A DNA stretch of 64,000 nt from Podospora comata (taxonomy: Eukaryota; Ascomycota; Sordariomycetes; Sordariales; Podosporaceae), in NCBI GenBank assembly GCA_017354895.1, contig CP071494.1:2170001-2234000 (forward strand), in the 5' to 3' direction. Shown piece after piece: positions 19,854 to 31,335 of the stretch. The first letter of the stretch is position 1, and the number at the start of each line of letters is the position of its first letter. The translations under genes were made by a program, and so were the position numbers. Below the pieces are notes generated by a model, which had not been told where the DNA came from, did no database searches, and saw only the letters and a list, made by a program, of their open reading frames with translations.

Positions 19854-22392
19854 CTCGCTGCTGTGATGGTCTGCTGGATTCGCCCACTATGCAATGGACT
19901 GCCAGCTACAACCAAGTGGTTGATAATGAAATACCAAGTGGTCGTTAACGAAATACCAAGTGGCTGTTAATGAAAATAAGGTGAACTCGATCTCTGCAGC
20001 AGAGTTCGGGTTTGATTTTTGAAGTCCTCAAACAAAACAAGGTTGATAAAGCTCGACAGGGCTTCTTGCTCTGGAAGGAAGACTGGAGCCGGTGCGGAGA
20101 TAACCTCCGGCTAGCCTATCTTCGTTGGGCAGGCGCCAGGTACGGGTTGTGCTGGCCGCGGTCAAACGCTTCTATATGGAAGTAAAGCTTCAGTCTCTAT
20201 GTTGGCCGGGGGAGCTAAAGGATGAAGGCAGGAGCGAAGCATCAAAATTTGAAAAACTGGCCGTCAGACATACTGTGATCCCAAGTTGGCGGTTTGTGGG
20301 GTGGGCTGTGTGTGGTGTGGCTTCTCGAAAAACGGTCTCTTCGGTTCACGGCTCGCTACGGGAATGTTGTGTGACCGCGTTTGGTCTGTCTCTCACCCTC
20401 GGCCCGGAAGTAGGCGCATTCCTTTGTTGCGTTTTGCGGGAACTTGAATTGGTAGGTGGGAAGAAGCAAAGGAGTCTGTCTGTCTGTTACTGTCAGGCAA
20501 TCGCTATAAGCCGATGGATGGGATAGCGGGGTATAGGGTTGTGGTTGTGGTCGTGGTCAAGGAATCCTGATTCTGAGCGGGCATAGATCCGACAGCTGCG
20601 GGGAAACCCCAAGCAGCCCTAATGGAGAGAAGCCAGAACAAAGACAGGTCTCGAAACCGAGCTACCAGCTGCATGTCCGATGAGCTTGCTGAGCTTCATG
20701 CAGCTTCGTCCCCGTCCAGCCGCTGAGCTGCACCAGCCGTGCCTGGGGCCGGACGGGGTTATGCTAGCAGGGCGGAACGGGGAGGCGAAAGACCCAGGGA
20801 GCTGCAGCAGAGGTGGAAGTCGCCTGTTTGGTGCCTTGATCAAATGTCAGGTGGTCCGGGTGGCATCAACCCCAACCGTCCTGGGCCGAGCTCGATCTTG
20901 TCCATGGGACAAGATCCGCCATCGTGCCCCAGCAGACAGACTGATGGTTTCCAGGTTGCGCGGGGCGGGGAGGGTGCTTGGGGCTACATGGTGTGTGTGT
21001 GCTGTGCTTCGACGGGAGCGGAGAAGCAGGTCTGCGCTCTACCTACCTAGTCTGTCGTGTAACACGGCCTGCGTATCGAGGTGAGGGTGGAGAGGAAGTT
21101 GCGGCCTTTGGTGGTTCTGGAAAATATGCCCCGCAGCAGCATGAGAATGGGATTTGTTGGAATGCCATACCAGACCCAAAATCAAAAGTATTTATTCATC
21201 TGAGAGTCTTTTTCTTATCTTCATTGAAGACCATTGCTGAAAAGTTATTCAATTGATCAGTAACATGGGCGCACTGGGGACCACACCGCTGTCCTTGATA
21301 CAATCAAATTCAAGGCCCATCATATTCATGAGGATGCTTTCGTTCAAGGTTGGTTTTTTGCTCGACTCGGAGATAGCATTCCTGCTTTCTAGGTTGGTCG
21401 GCAGCAGGGCCCACTTGGCACCGGAACCAGCCCGCTGGCTGACAGGGGTCGGCTTGCTGCCAGTGCCAGACATTAGAGCTTCACTGGGCTCACCTTAGCT
21501 TAGACCTTCCCGAACACCTTCCTGATCAACACCGACAGGTACAAGTACGTGAAAACAGGACAAAGGGCCATGTACCGGGGAGAATTACCCTATCGACCTA
21601 GCTCGGCAGCCATCATGCAGATGCTCCGCGCGCTTTGTTGCTTAGGATGCGACTATCATACGACTCGGTTGAGCGCGGTGCTCGATGCTCTGCATAGAAG
21701 ACAGGATATGTGGATTATGAAACTCCCACGCTGAAAACCTGCTCGAGAGAGTACGTCTTTTGATCTGCCAACCCGATAATCAACTCTCTCAACAATCTTC
21801 ACGATGTTTCAGGGTCATTAGCTATCCTTGAAGGCCCTCATCCCCAAATCCCCATCTGACAAACCAAGCGATCTCCCAAGGAAGTGGAAGACGGACGCCA
21901 CCTCCGCATTTTCCAGTTCTACTAACAAGGAGCCCTGGTTCTGGAGAAGGACGTCTAGCTTCCTAGATATGGATTTTGATTTGAAAGATCCATTGTGGCG
22001 GCCAAGTAAGAAAAATTTACACATGATCTTGTAAAAAAGAACAGCAGCATCAAGATCTCTCCTGGGGACAATGCTGTCTACGTCCAGCCACCAGGTGAGG
22101 TTGAAACAGGATGCTGTGCCAAGAAAGTCAAGACGGTCCCACAAGACGCCATTCACACTTTGGGCTAGCGCTCCACTGCCTGCCTGCCTGCCTGCAAGCA
22201 CGGGCCAAACTCTATTTGGTCGCCGCTCATAGGTAGGCGTGCCAGGCACCACCTCGCCAGCCTCAGACATCTACTTCAGGGACCGATCAAAACATCCGCC
22301 AAATTTTCTGCAGGTACTTACTTTCAAGAAGAGACATACCACGAAACACAGTCAAAAATCTTCATAACAGCGGATACATAAAAACACACGCC
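19854..22392. other. Long intergenic region upstream of bZIP and RFA3
   Basis: 2.5 kb between two divergent starts. It holds three 22-bp repeats (listed). Short open frames occur at 21249-21473 (-, 74 codons; MSGTGSKPTPVSQRAGSG start), 21549-21734 (+) and 21818-22270 (-, 150 codons; MSEAGEVVPGTPTYERRP start). None matches a family I know, none has clear splice partners, and overlapping frames on the other strand are also open. They may be non-coding or remnants. Confidence 0.45.
19911..19976. repeat. Three 22-bp tandem repeats upstream of the bZIP gene
   Basis: Three head-to-tail units of 22 bp, each beginning accaagtgg and continuing as variants of ttgataatgaaat (19911-19932, 19933-19954, 19955-19976). 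Units differ by a few bases. They lie 58-123 bp upstream of the bZIP start codon, in its leader or proximal promoter. Confidence 0.85.
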
Positions 22393-22996
22393 ATGGAGAC
22401 CTCAACACCCAGAGTTACCTGCGCCTACCTCAACTCATACGTCGGCAGGAATGTTATGGTCGTGGGTAAAGTCGCCCAAATCCGCGGTGAAGACGCCATC
22501 ATCGATGCCGACGGCAACATCTCTTGCAAGCTGAATCGCGTAAGCTCTCCCCCTCATCCATCTTGTCTCTCCCTCAAGCTTCCCCACACAACCAATCCAA
22601 CCTAATCGACCACAACATGCACAAGATCGGATCAGAACACATAACCACACAGACATATCAACTCTGCAGCTCCCCGCATTATCCACAACCACACGCAGAC
22701 AAACAACAAGCTTTCCGAGCAAGCAAGGCTAACATGTTGTTACCCTCTGTAGGATGCCCACCTGGTCCCGGGCAACGGTGTCCAAGTCATTGGCAAAGTA
22801 AACCCAGACCTGTCAGTCAAAGTCCTCAGCTCCCTTGACCTGGGCACGGGCGTCGGTGAGTGTTTTTTGCTTGCATGTTCCTCTTCCTTGCCACAGATAA
22901 CACTGACAGGTTTGGTTTTCAACAACAGACTACAACCTTGCCAACACAGTGGTGGAGATAACACATCAGCACAAGAACTTGTTTACCAACGAGTAG
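22393..22996 (+). CDS. RFA3: Replication protein A subunit 3 (Rfa3/Ssb3)
   Basis: Smallest subunit of the heterotrimeric single-strand DNA-binding protein RPA, needed for replication, repair and recombination. Three exons: 22393-22539, 22753-22855 and 22929-22996, with introns of 213 and 73 nt, give 105 aa. Joined peptides read METSTPRVTCAYLNSYVGRN, then DAHLVPGNGVQVIGKVNPDL, then DYNLANTVVEITHQHKNLF. This is one OB-fold of the usual length for the family. Donors are gtaagc and gtgagt; acceptors are tgtag and aacag. The ATG has context cgccATGgag. Confidence 0.9.
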
Positions 22997-24892
22997 ACGT
23001 CATACGGAACTTAATAGAGCATATACCTAGTTTTTTTTCTTTTTTTTTCTTTTTTTCTTTTCTAGCAACTCGAGATCGGAGATCCTTTCATGGAAGCATG
23101 ACTCGACTATTTTTTTGGTGTGGCTCATAGATAATGGCAAATAGAGCTATTGGCTTGCTGATAAATCTATACATTCTCTCAAACTGTTGGGAACACACAG
23201 ACGTTGGATACGAGGCCTCATCCCATCTCAGTCTCTTTCTCGCCTCCACACTGACCATCTGCTCTGCCCTTGAGGTTCTTCTTGTCGTCCCTCGCCGCAC
23301 CTCCTTTCCCCTCACCTCTTGTCGCCCTGACCCTGTTTTCTGCCCCAAGCTCCCTGCTGCTGGTGCTCCCCTCGCCGATTCTACCCGCAGAAACCTGTGG
23401 TCTAGCCCCTCAGGGAAAGGATCCGACGATGGCATGTGATGGGGTTAGGAGAACCTACATTGATTGATCAGCGGGTGCGAGGCCTGAAAGCGGTTATTTC
23501 GCTGACTGCTGAATAGGTGAGTGGCCTTTGTATTCACAGCACGTATAGACATGGCTTTTTTCAAGCTTACGGGTCCATACACACAACGGCCATATGTTTG
23601 TAATGTGATTCATAAAATGTGCCCCTTCTTCCCGACCTATATCATGAATAACAGGACAAGATATGGCTTTCGTGAATAAAGTGTCGTGGTCTTTGACTGT
23701 TGTACAACAGCCCGGGATTTTCACAACATCACCAGTTACGGAAAAACCGCTTCAAATACCCGTCCGTTACTCTGGTCAGAGAGACCTGTGGAAGGATCTT
23801 AAACCGGAACCCTCCCCCACACATACACACCAAAATCCGGAGAACACATTTCGTGAATCTCTTACCCTCATCGCACAAGCACCACTATTATAACCAAGAA
23901 ATCTTCATGTCATTTCAGTCAAATGGGCTTGTCCAGCTCTTACACTCAAGGATACCCGGGAATGCGCGATTATTAGTTCATTTCAAAAGACAGATATATC
24001 CACTGTCACTCGGAGTCCGTCCTACGATCACCAGGAGAGCCAGACTGGGGGAGTACAGTAATGAGGATCTCCTCCTCTGAGAACAGTGCTAACACATCTA
24101 GTGACGGTAAGTGGTTTAAGATTCATAAAGACACTTGGCAAAACAAATTTCATCCTTATTGAGATGTAAACAAGCGACAGCCGCAATATACAGACCCCCC
24201 TCCCGTCCCCCCTCCCCTCCCGCCTTCACACACAACACGAACACACAGACAACTCCCCCCCTCATACACTCAATATCAATACTCTTTGCTTTGACATTTG
24301 ACTAACACTAAAGCTAAAGTAACTCACACCTCCCCCATCACTGCAAAAGCTCCCTTCCCCTTTCCCCTCCCCAAATCATAGTGATGTAATGTCATCACCA
24401 TTCCCCCCCCACCCAAACGCGCTCAGTCCCTTCTTCCAACCTAGAACCAGATATCCTGTTCCCCCTTTTCCAGAACACCCTCCCTCCCAATCCATCCACC
24501 CAGGCTATGCGGTTCAAAAAGAAAGAAAAAGAAAACCACTTGTTATTCCCCTATCCCTTTTCCAGAACCACCGAACCACTCCTATTCTTGCATCAAACAT
24601 ATAAAAGACAAAAAAAATAAAAGCAAGACAGAAAGAAACCGAAAAAAAAACAACATTGTTGCTGATTTGTTGTTGTAGTCGCATAAAACATAAAAAGTCG
24701 GAACAAAGGTGGGTATCTACTCGACATCATCGAAAGTGGAATGTGTCGTTTTGTTGCGCATCAAGACGGCGCTCGTTGGGCGTGCCTGTGTTGCTTGTCG
24801 TAAAATCGGAAAAGTTATCGTGAGCGAAAAAATCGTATTCGACTGCAGGCGAATCAGGACAAGGTTGCTTGGTGGGAAGGCCATCTTCCTAA
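22997..24892. other. Intergenic, convergent 3' regions of RFA3 and the GATA gene
   Basis: About 1.9 kb. T-rich near 23030-23065, C-rich near 24195-24500 and A-rich near 24580-24660. Open frames of about 100 codons at 23088-23439 occur on both strands and resemble nothing known. I see no RNA gene. Confidence 0.5.
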
Positions 24893-27800
24893 TTAGTATC
24901 CCTTTCCAGCACCATGTGGTTCCGCCCATGTGTTCTCGCCCAGTGGCGCTCCGAATTCGACACCACCTTGACGTTTCCGCCTGTTAGAGGGCGGCGAGCT
25001 AGGCTGCATGGCCAACTCGGTACCGAGAAGGTTGTCGAAATCGATTGCATTGGTGCTTTCGAGGAGCTGTTGGGCGAGTGCGGCCTCGTCCAGATCTTGA
25101 AGGCTCCCGAGATCAATCTCAGGCAGCCTATGGGAAGGTGATCCGGTGGTGAAGTTGTTGGCTTCGCTCAGGAGCTGGGCGAGGTTCGCGGTGAAGGGTG
25201 ATTCGAAGTGCCGTGCATCATCGTCATGCACAAAATGTGCCTGGGTAGGGGCGTGTCGGGGACTTCGTCGTCTGCCGGAAGAGCTAGGGGGAGCCAGCAG
25301 GCCGTGATTGGATCCCGATCGGGGAGTGGTGATCCTGCGGGCGGTCATGTAGGCATCGATCGGCGATTTGACAATGCTTCGATGGGACCGCATCGACCTA
25401 GAGACACTCCTTGTTATGGGGCGATGACTGGGCGTCGGCCGGGTTGGTGTCCTGAACACACCGGCGGCAGTGGAACTGGGAGGTGGAGTGGATGGGCATC
25501 GGGGAGGTGTACCAAACAACTCTTGATCGAGCTGGTCGCCGCCGTTGGCTGGCGTACCAGTGCGCGCTGGAAGAGTGTTGTGGTTCTCCTTGCCCGATGT
25601 AGCGGACTTGGCCACTTGACCGTGAGTGACTGTTTGTGTGGCATTTGCCGAAAGCTCCCCAAGAACCCGGGGCATTGCATCCTTCCTAGGTGACGGGAAG
25701 AGCAGCCTTCTTGTGCTGCCGAGATCATCTTCAACTGCTATGGGGCTGTCCGCTGTTCCACTACCCCTCGAGTGAGTTGATCCCGGCAAGCGCTGTTTTG
25801 GGGAGCTCCGCAAGTTTAAAAGCTTGTCATCGGTCGCGATTGTGTTGTGGCTTTCTGGTAGCGTCCCGTTCTCAGGGATGCTCTCAGGAATGTTTTCTTC
25901 TGGTGACTCATGGTCCAATGGGCCAGCAGGGTCCGTCGTGAAGTAGGCTTCCGAGGTGGGATTTACCGGCCCATCGCTTTTGGCCCGTGACTTCTTCTTG
26001 CCCTTGCCTTCGCGCCTCTTACGGCTTTGGTTGAGGCGGGCGGCATCCTTCTCCCACCGGTCAGGCGGGCGGTGATTTCTGAACTTGGCAAGCCATATGC
26101 CACAAGCTAGCCACTAGGTTAGTTTGATTGCGAAAGGCCTGAAGTCGGCCGAGACAAAACTTACGATTACACAAGAGGGTTTCAACCCACACCTTCTTGT
26201 CGTCCTTGGTACCAAGATTCTTCTTGACCAACCGATACGCCGCTGGCTGGCCCTCCGCATCCCGCTCAAGAATGTCAATCATGGTAACGAAACCTGGCTT
26301 ATCCGAAAACTCATAGAACGGCGGGATTCCCTTGTGCTCTTGGATCCATATCTTACGCCAAGTAGGCGTCTCAATTGCGCCGCAGTTGTTACAGAATGGG
26401 GGGGATTCCCCTCTCATGATGGCAGACTCCAACCGCTCCTTGATAGTCTGTTTCTTGACCAGGTTCTTGCTGTAGCGAGGCGCGTCAAAATCGCTCGGCG
26501 GGCACGGGGCCTCAGACATGAATGGCTGCGGCAAAGTCAGGATTGGCTCGTTCCCGACATCGCTGGCTGGGACGGTCGGAACTCCAGGGTCTTGCGAGGC
26601 TGGGCGCGAAGGCGGTCGAGATGTTGGCGGAAGAGGCTGCTGCTGGTGGAAGCAAGGTTCGACAACCTCGCGGCTCTCCATCACCGGCAGCGACGCTGCA
26701 GGAACTGACACCTCTCGAGGCGACTGAGCAGGCTCAGAGGCCCTGGCGAAACCGTTTCCGACATGGTTGTTGTCCAAGTCCGCGGTGGGCCGCACGGAAC
26801 CGTTCATGCTCCCAGGTGGCTGCTCGAAATGTGGAGGAAGAGCCGATTCCTGGGTCAGGCCATAATGTTGGGTTGTCGGCTGCGCCTGTGCTGGTGGTGC
26901 CGGCGCCTCTTGCTCCGAAACCACCGGGTTCGGGGCAGTGTGCGATCGTTTCAGGGACCGGGCGTTTCGTTTCTTTGGCGCTGGCTGATCGGACGGGATG
27001 GAAGCAGGAGGTGGTGATGGCCGGTGTGTGGTAGGTGGGGGTGTTGGTCGGTTCAAGGTCTTAACACGCCCAGCGGGGTTGAAGAGGCTCTTGGTTGGGA
27101 GCAATTCTGGCGGGCCAGGGTTCACTTCTTGGAATGTCACCTCCTGTTGCTGCGACGCAGTACGAACTCGACTATTCTTGCGGCTGTTGGGTTTGCTGGT
27201 CATGGGCACAGGTACGGGCTGGGCGATCTGCATCTGCGCAGGCATGGGTCCAGAAAGCTCCTGCATCCGTGGTGGGGGTAGGTCCGGCATCATATCATCC
27301 TCGTCGAAAAAGTCGTCAAGACCGCCGCTCATGAAGCCGGAGTCGACATTCCGCATGGGCATCGGAGGAAGAATCGGACTCGACGCTGGTGGACTAGACC
27401 GGAGGTAGGGGGTCGTGCGCGGGACTGGGGGTGAGGAGCCTAGGTCACCAACGCTGTCTTCGGGCGAATAACCTTGGTCTGGTGATTGACCAAATGATTC
27501 GACGGGTGAGCGGGCATCCTGGCTCATCTCGTGCATGGGTAGTTGGGGCTGTCTGTGTTGAAAGACGGGGATATTCTCCATTCCAACGGACTCGGACCGA
27601 GCCTTGTGGCCTACCATTCTTCTCCTTTGCTGCTGCTGCAAAAGAGCCCCATCAGGTACTGGTGTTGGCGCACGAGGGATATCTTGAAGATGGTTAGGCG
27701 TCGGGGCGTCGTTTCCCGAACCAATGGGTCTCATGGTGCGCAACGACCCTGAGGTACTGGCAGCTACTCTGAGTGAGTCTGGTGCAGAACCAAACGGCAC

Positions 27801-29046
27801 AACGGCCGCATAGTCTGCCCGGATAACCTTTGCCCTTTTCTTCCGTGGGCCTTCATCACCGTCAGTGGCTTCCTCTGCCGCCGACGTGTTGCCCTCTGCA
27901 GCCGATTTGCGCGGACGGCCTCGTGGTCTGCCGGTTGGCGGTCGTTGCCTTCTACTTCTCGTTGAGGTTCGTGAGGACGGCCGAGAAGGACGCGCTTGTG
28001 GTTGCATCTCGACTACATTTTCTGTCGGCTGCGGTTGAGGTGCTGGTGAGGGAGCGCTATGGATCGGGGTGTGTGTCCTCGGGGGGTCAGGGACTGTGGC
28101 GACGCCAGGAAGGCCGTGGGACGCAGGTGGCGTCGGAGCCGCTGGCTGGGGCTCAGGTGGTGGTACACTCGATGGCCGATTCATATATGGAGGCGCACTA
28201 TCACTTCTCATCTCCATCGGCCGAGGTTCATGCATCCGGTGGCTGAAGTGGTGATTATGCTGAGTGTGCTGATTGGGCTGACTGTGAGGGTTGTGTTGAT
28301 TGTGGTGATAGCCGTGATTTTGGACCGGAGCAGGAGGAAGCGCTGGTGATGGTACCTGGGCCACATTCGAATTCTGACCAAACATTTGGCTGGACTGAAC
28401 AAACGAGTTCCACTCCGAGTTGTCGTCGACGGGCATCTGAGAAGAGTTTGACAGGTTAAAGCCCTCCAGGGCTGAAAAATCTGGTCGTGGTGGCGCCTTT
28501 GCAACCATTGTCAACTTGAGTTTCACCTCGAGTGTTTCCCGGCTCCCGCTGCTAAGAAGGGCGAGCAGATTGCGGGTTACTCGCCCTGGGACCAATTGTT
28601 GTTGTGCCGCCTCGTTGTTCGGGTCCAGCCCCCGTGATAGCATCCCTTGCCCTACCAGGGGCACATCGGGTTCTGAAAAGTCATATGCATACACACTGTA
28701 GTCGTTCTCTTCCTGGTTGACGATCTCAGGGCTGGACTGGGCGACAGCCTGAAGACATGTTCGGAGGTCCACCACGCCGATTGTGGTTCTTTCGTCGAGT
28801 GGAATTGTCTGGATGTGGAGCAGGTGAGGCCAACGAGCCAAGCAGTTGACCTGGCTATCTCGATCGAAGGTATACTGCACCTTCACTTCATGACATTAGA
28901 TCGGTGTGGCTGGGTCAAGGTCAGGGCATGGCAAACTCACATCCCATCGGCCTCGTCTGGACACCGAAATCTTCGACTCCGGCTGGCTGGGCAACCATGT
29001 GGTGCGAGGGCGCCTGCTGCTGCCACGAGTTTGTTGGAGTGGCCAT
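24893..29046 (-). CDS. GATA-type zinc-finger protein, Ams2/SPT21 family
   Basis: Likely regulator of histone gene transcription and silencing, as for fission yeast Ams2 and budding yeast Spt21. Exons on the minus strand are 29046-28941, 28885-26165 and 26106-24893, giving 1346 aa. The first join gives GLKVQYTFDRDSQVNCLARW, the conserved Ams2/SPT21 N-terminal domain (residues about 35-150, including YSVYAYDFSEPDVPLVGQGM). The middle is Pro/Gln/His-rich with an AT-hook-like block (TGRPRGRPRKS). The zinc finger has CNNCGAIETPTW (Cys867, Cys870) and, across the second intron, CNPCGIW (Cys941, Cys944). The pairs are separated by 70 residues instead of the usual 17-18. A basic KRREGKGKKK stretch follows. 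The C-terminal 300 residues are Ser/Pro-rich. Family assignment is from memory of both domains. Confidence 0.85.
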
Positions 29047-29575
29047 GGTCACATATAGATCCCACGACACCGCGTCGCTCGCTCTGCAAGCAATTGGCGA
29101 CAGGAATAGGTGCGGGCGCCGACTCGACGGTGGTCGGCTCGGGGTGTCGGGTGGTGGGAGGCGAGTTTGGGTGGAGAGACGGAGAAGAGGTTCGTTAATT
29201 GAGATCTCGAAGTAGGGTGGGCCGAATTTGAGAGGCTGGTTTCATTCTCCAGAGCGCGTCCTGGCGAGGCGCACCCAGTCGCGTCGGTGGGTCCAACCGT
29301 CAACGACCCCTGCGCTCGAACCGTTTGTCTCGCAGCGAATGCCCCGCCAAACACCAGATAAGCTTCAGGAAGAGATGGAAACTGAGAGCACTTTACTGGG
29401 AGTGGGTGTTTGTATAGGAGTATAGCTGTCGTCGTGGGCTCGGTCAATCGCTAGTTGCTTTTTCCAAACGGCAGGGCAGTTATCAACGCTCTCGTTCACA
29501 ACTCGAATAATTGTTGGCGTAGCGTGGTTGCATCCAAACATGGGGGGCACAATGACGCGAAGTGGGCTTTTCCGT

Positions 29576-29600
29576 GCCTTGCCTTGCCTTGCCTTGCCTT
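29576..29600. repeat. (GCCTT)5 pentanucleotide repeat
   Basis: Five perfect gcctt units about 530 bp upstream of the GATA gene start. Confidence 0.9.
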
Positions 29601-30542
29601 GCGCTGCTTTCGAAGCCTCGGGCAGCGCGCGTTTGAAGTTTGAAAGGGAAGCACGGTCCACCCCCCATCTCCTGGGCAGGCAGAACAGCCCGAATTGAAC
29701 ACAGGCCGTCTGCCGCACCCAAATCGATCGGACTTTAGCGCTCAACTCCGCGGTTGCAAAGGCTCCCAACCAGGCACCCGAAAAAGATGGAAAAACGATT
29801 AACTTTTAGCTGAGCTTTTGGCCTCGAGGGGATCCCGGCTGCCCTTTTATACTCCCCGCAGCTCCTCCCCCGTCACCGCCCACCACCGCCGGCCACAAGG
29901 CAGCAGCCCCACCCCGATCGAACACGCCTCACACCTCACAACGCGAACTTGACGCCTGTTTAATTGATTTCTTATCGCTGATAACACAGACCACCCATCA
30001 TGTCCCCATTCCCCCCTTTCATCGCCGCTCAATCGGGCAAAACAAAAACACAAAAGCTGTGGCAACCACAAAATTCCATCCCTGAACTGCAAAAAAAAAA
30101 AAAAAACACGCCGAAAAGGCGGTAACACCGTGCCCTCATCATGCAACCCTTGACTATTTAGGGGCAAGTGCACACGCATCCCGGCGTGCCAATCCCGATG
30201 GTCCGTAGGCCTGCGTGCATGTGTTGTCGTGGTGTCGTGTATGACTTGACTGCTATGTGGCTCAAATAAGACTGCTCAACGAGTTGGAGCTACTCTGTAT
30301 AAGTTGGAAAAATACAGGGAGAGCATTCGGTTAGAGAAGAGCAACCTCATGGGTCATTACAATCTTCTAGCAAATGAGGTATACACTACCTCATCCCCAG
30401 AACCCATCCTCAAATCCCAAGCATCACCACTCCAACCACCATCCCCCAAAACACACTCCCTCTCAGCACCTCCCCACCACTAACCACAACCCCCGTACTC
30501 TCACTCTCACTCCCCGTCCCCGTCGGCACCATCCCTCCCCAT

Positions 30543-30868
30543 TTACTCGTCGTCGCCATCCCCGCTGAATTCACCACCCTCCTCCCCCCCAACCCCCTCA
30601 ACATCCTCGCCGCACTCCTCAGCACCCCCTCCCCTAGGATCGTCGTTGGCACACTGGTGCGATGACGACAGCCTGAAACGGTTGTTGTCCCGTTCGGCGA
30701 TGCTGGAGAGAATATGCATGAAATTCACGAATCAAGGAGGACGAGGGTTCTTCCGGGGGAATTTGGAAAAACGATAATAGGATACCACTAAATCTATGGA
30801 TCTGAGGAGAGCATAGTCCATGGCAAATGCGGCTTACACAGAGCCTCCAAGGTCACCAACTTCGAGCA
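30543..30868 (-). CDS. Weak candidate small acidic protein
   Basis: A possible first exon runs from an ATG near 30865 (MVVLEVGDLGGSV) to a gtaagc donor. A gt..ag intron then leads to the acceptor ctctccag near 30704 and an exon reading IAERDNNRFRLSSSHQCAND and an acidic Gly/Glu-rich tail to a stop at 30543. The same DNA is also open in a second minus-strand frame ending in a hydrophobic segment (GSVFWGMVVGVVMLGI) at 30410, which resembles a GPI-anchor signal. I cannot choose between them, and both may be chance. No family is recognised. Confidence 0.15.
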
Positions 30869-31189
30869 CCACCATGTTGATATGATGAATTTTGGAATCT
30901 GTAAGTGTTGAGTGTAAAGGTGTAAAACAATTTAAATACATCTTGCACCTGTGAGTACGTGAGCGAAGCCTACATAAAATGGTACCCAATATCTCTAACA
31001 TGACGACGCCAGCGCCGAGTTGTGAACGAGGTTAGGAACAGCAGAAGATTCCACAACTGTACAGTTTCAGAACGTTAACCCCGTGGTGCACATATCCCCA
31101 TGCTATCACTGTAAAGTATCCCGCCTCTTGGCGCAGAGAACCCCAGTTTCGTAATGACAGCTTCTAGAAACAGGAAAACCATGGCATGT

Positions 31190-31315
31190 TAATCATAAGT
31201 CGTAAGTCGGTAAAAGTCGTTAGAATTTGGTATAAGTTGTCGTAAATCGGTAAAACGGTCGTGAATCAGTATATATCATCGTATGTCGTCATGAAGCGTC
31301 ATAAAATCATAAAAT
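31190..31315. repeat. Degenerate gtcgtaa/atcggtaaa repeat field
   Basis: Imperfect short repeats of the type gtcgtaa, agtcggtaaaa and aatcggtaaaa recur about every 9-20 bases, ending in aaaatcataaaataaac just before the stop codon of the 468-aa gene on the minus strand. It therefore lies in that gene's 3' UTR or terminator. Confidence 0.6.
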
Positions 31316-31335
31316 AAACAAAAATAAAAATATCA

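Larger units (their letters stand above)
29047..31335. other. Long intergenic region with a weak candidate gene
   Basis: About 2.3 kb. The first 700 bases are the promoter/leader of the GATA gene and hold five GCCTT repeats at 29576-29600. A weak candidate minus-strand gene lies near 30410-30870 (listed). A field of degenerate gtcgtaa-like repeats occupies about 31190-31315, just beyond the stop of the next gene. Confidence 0.45.
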
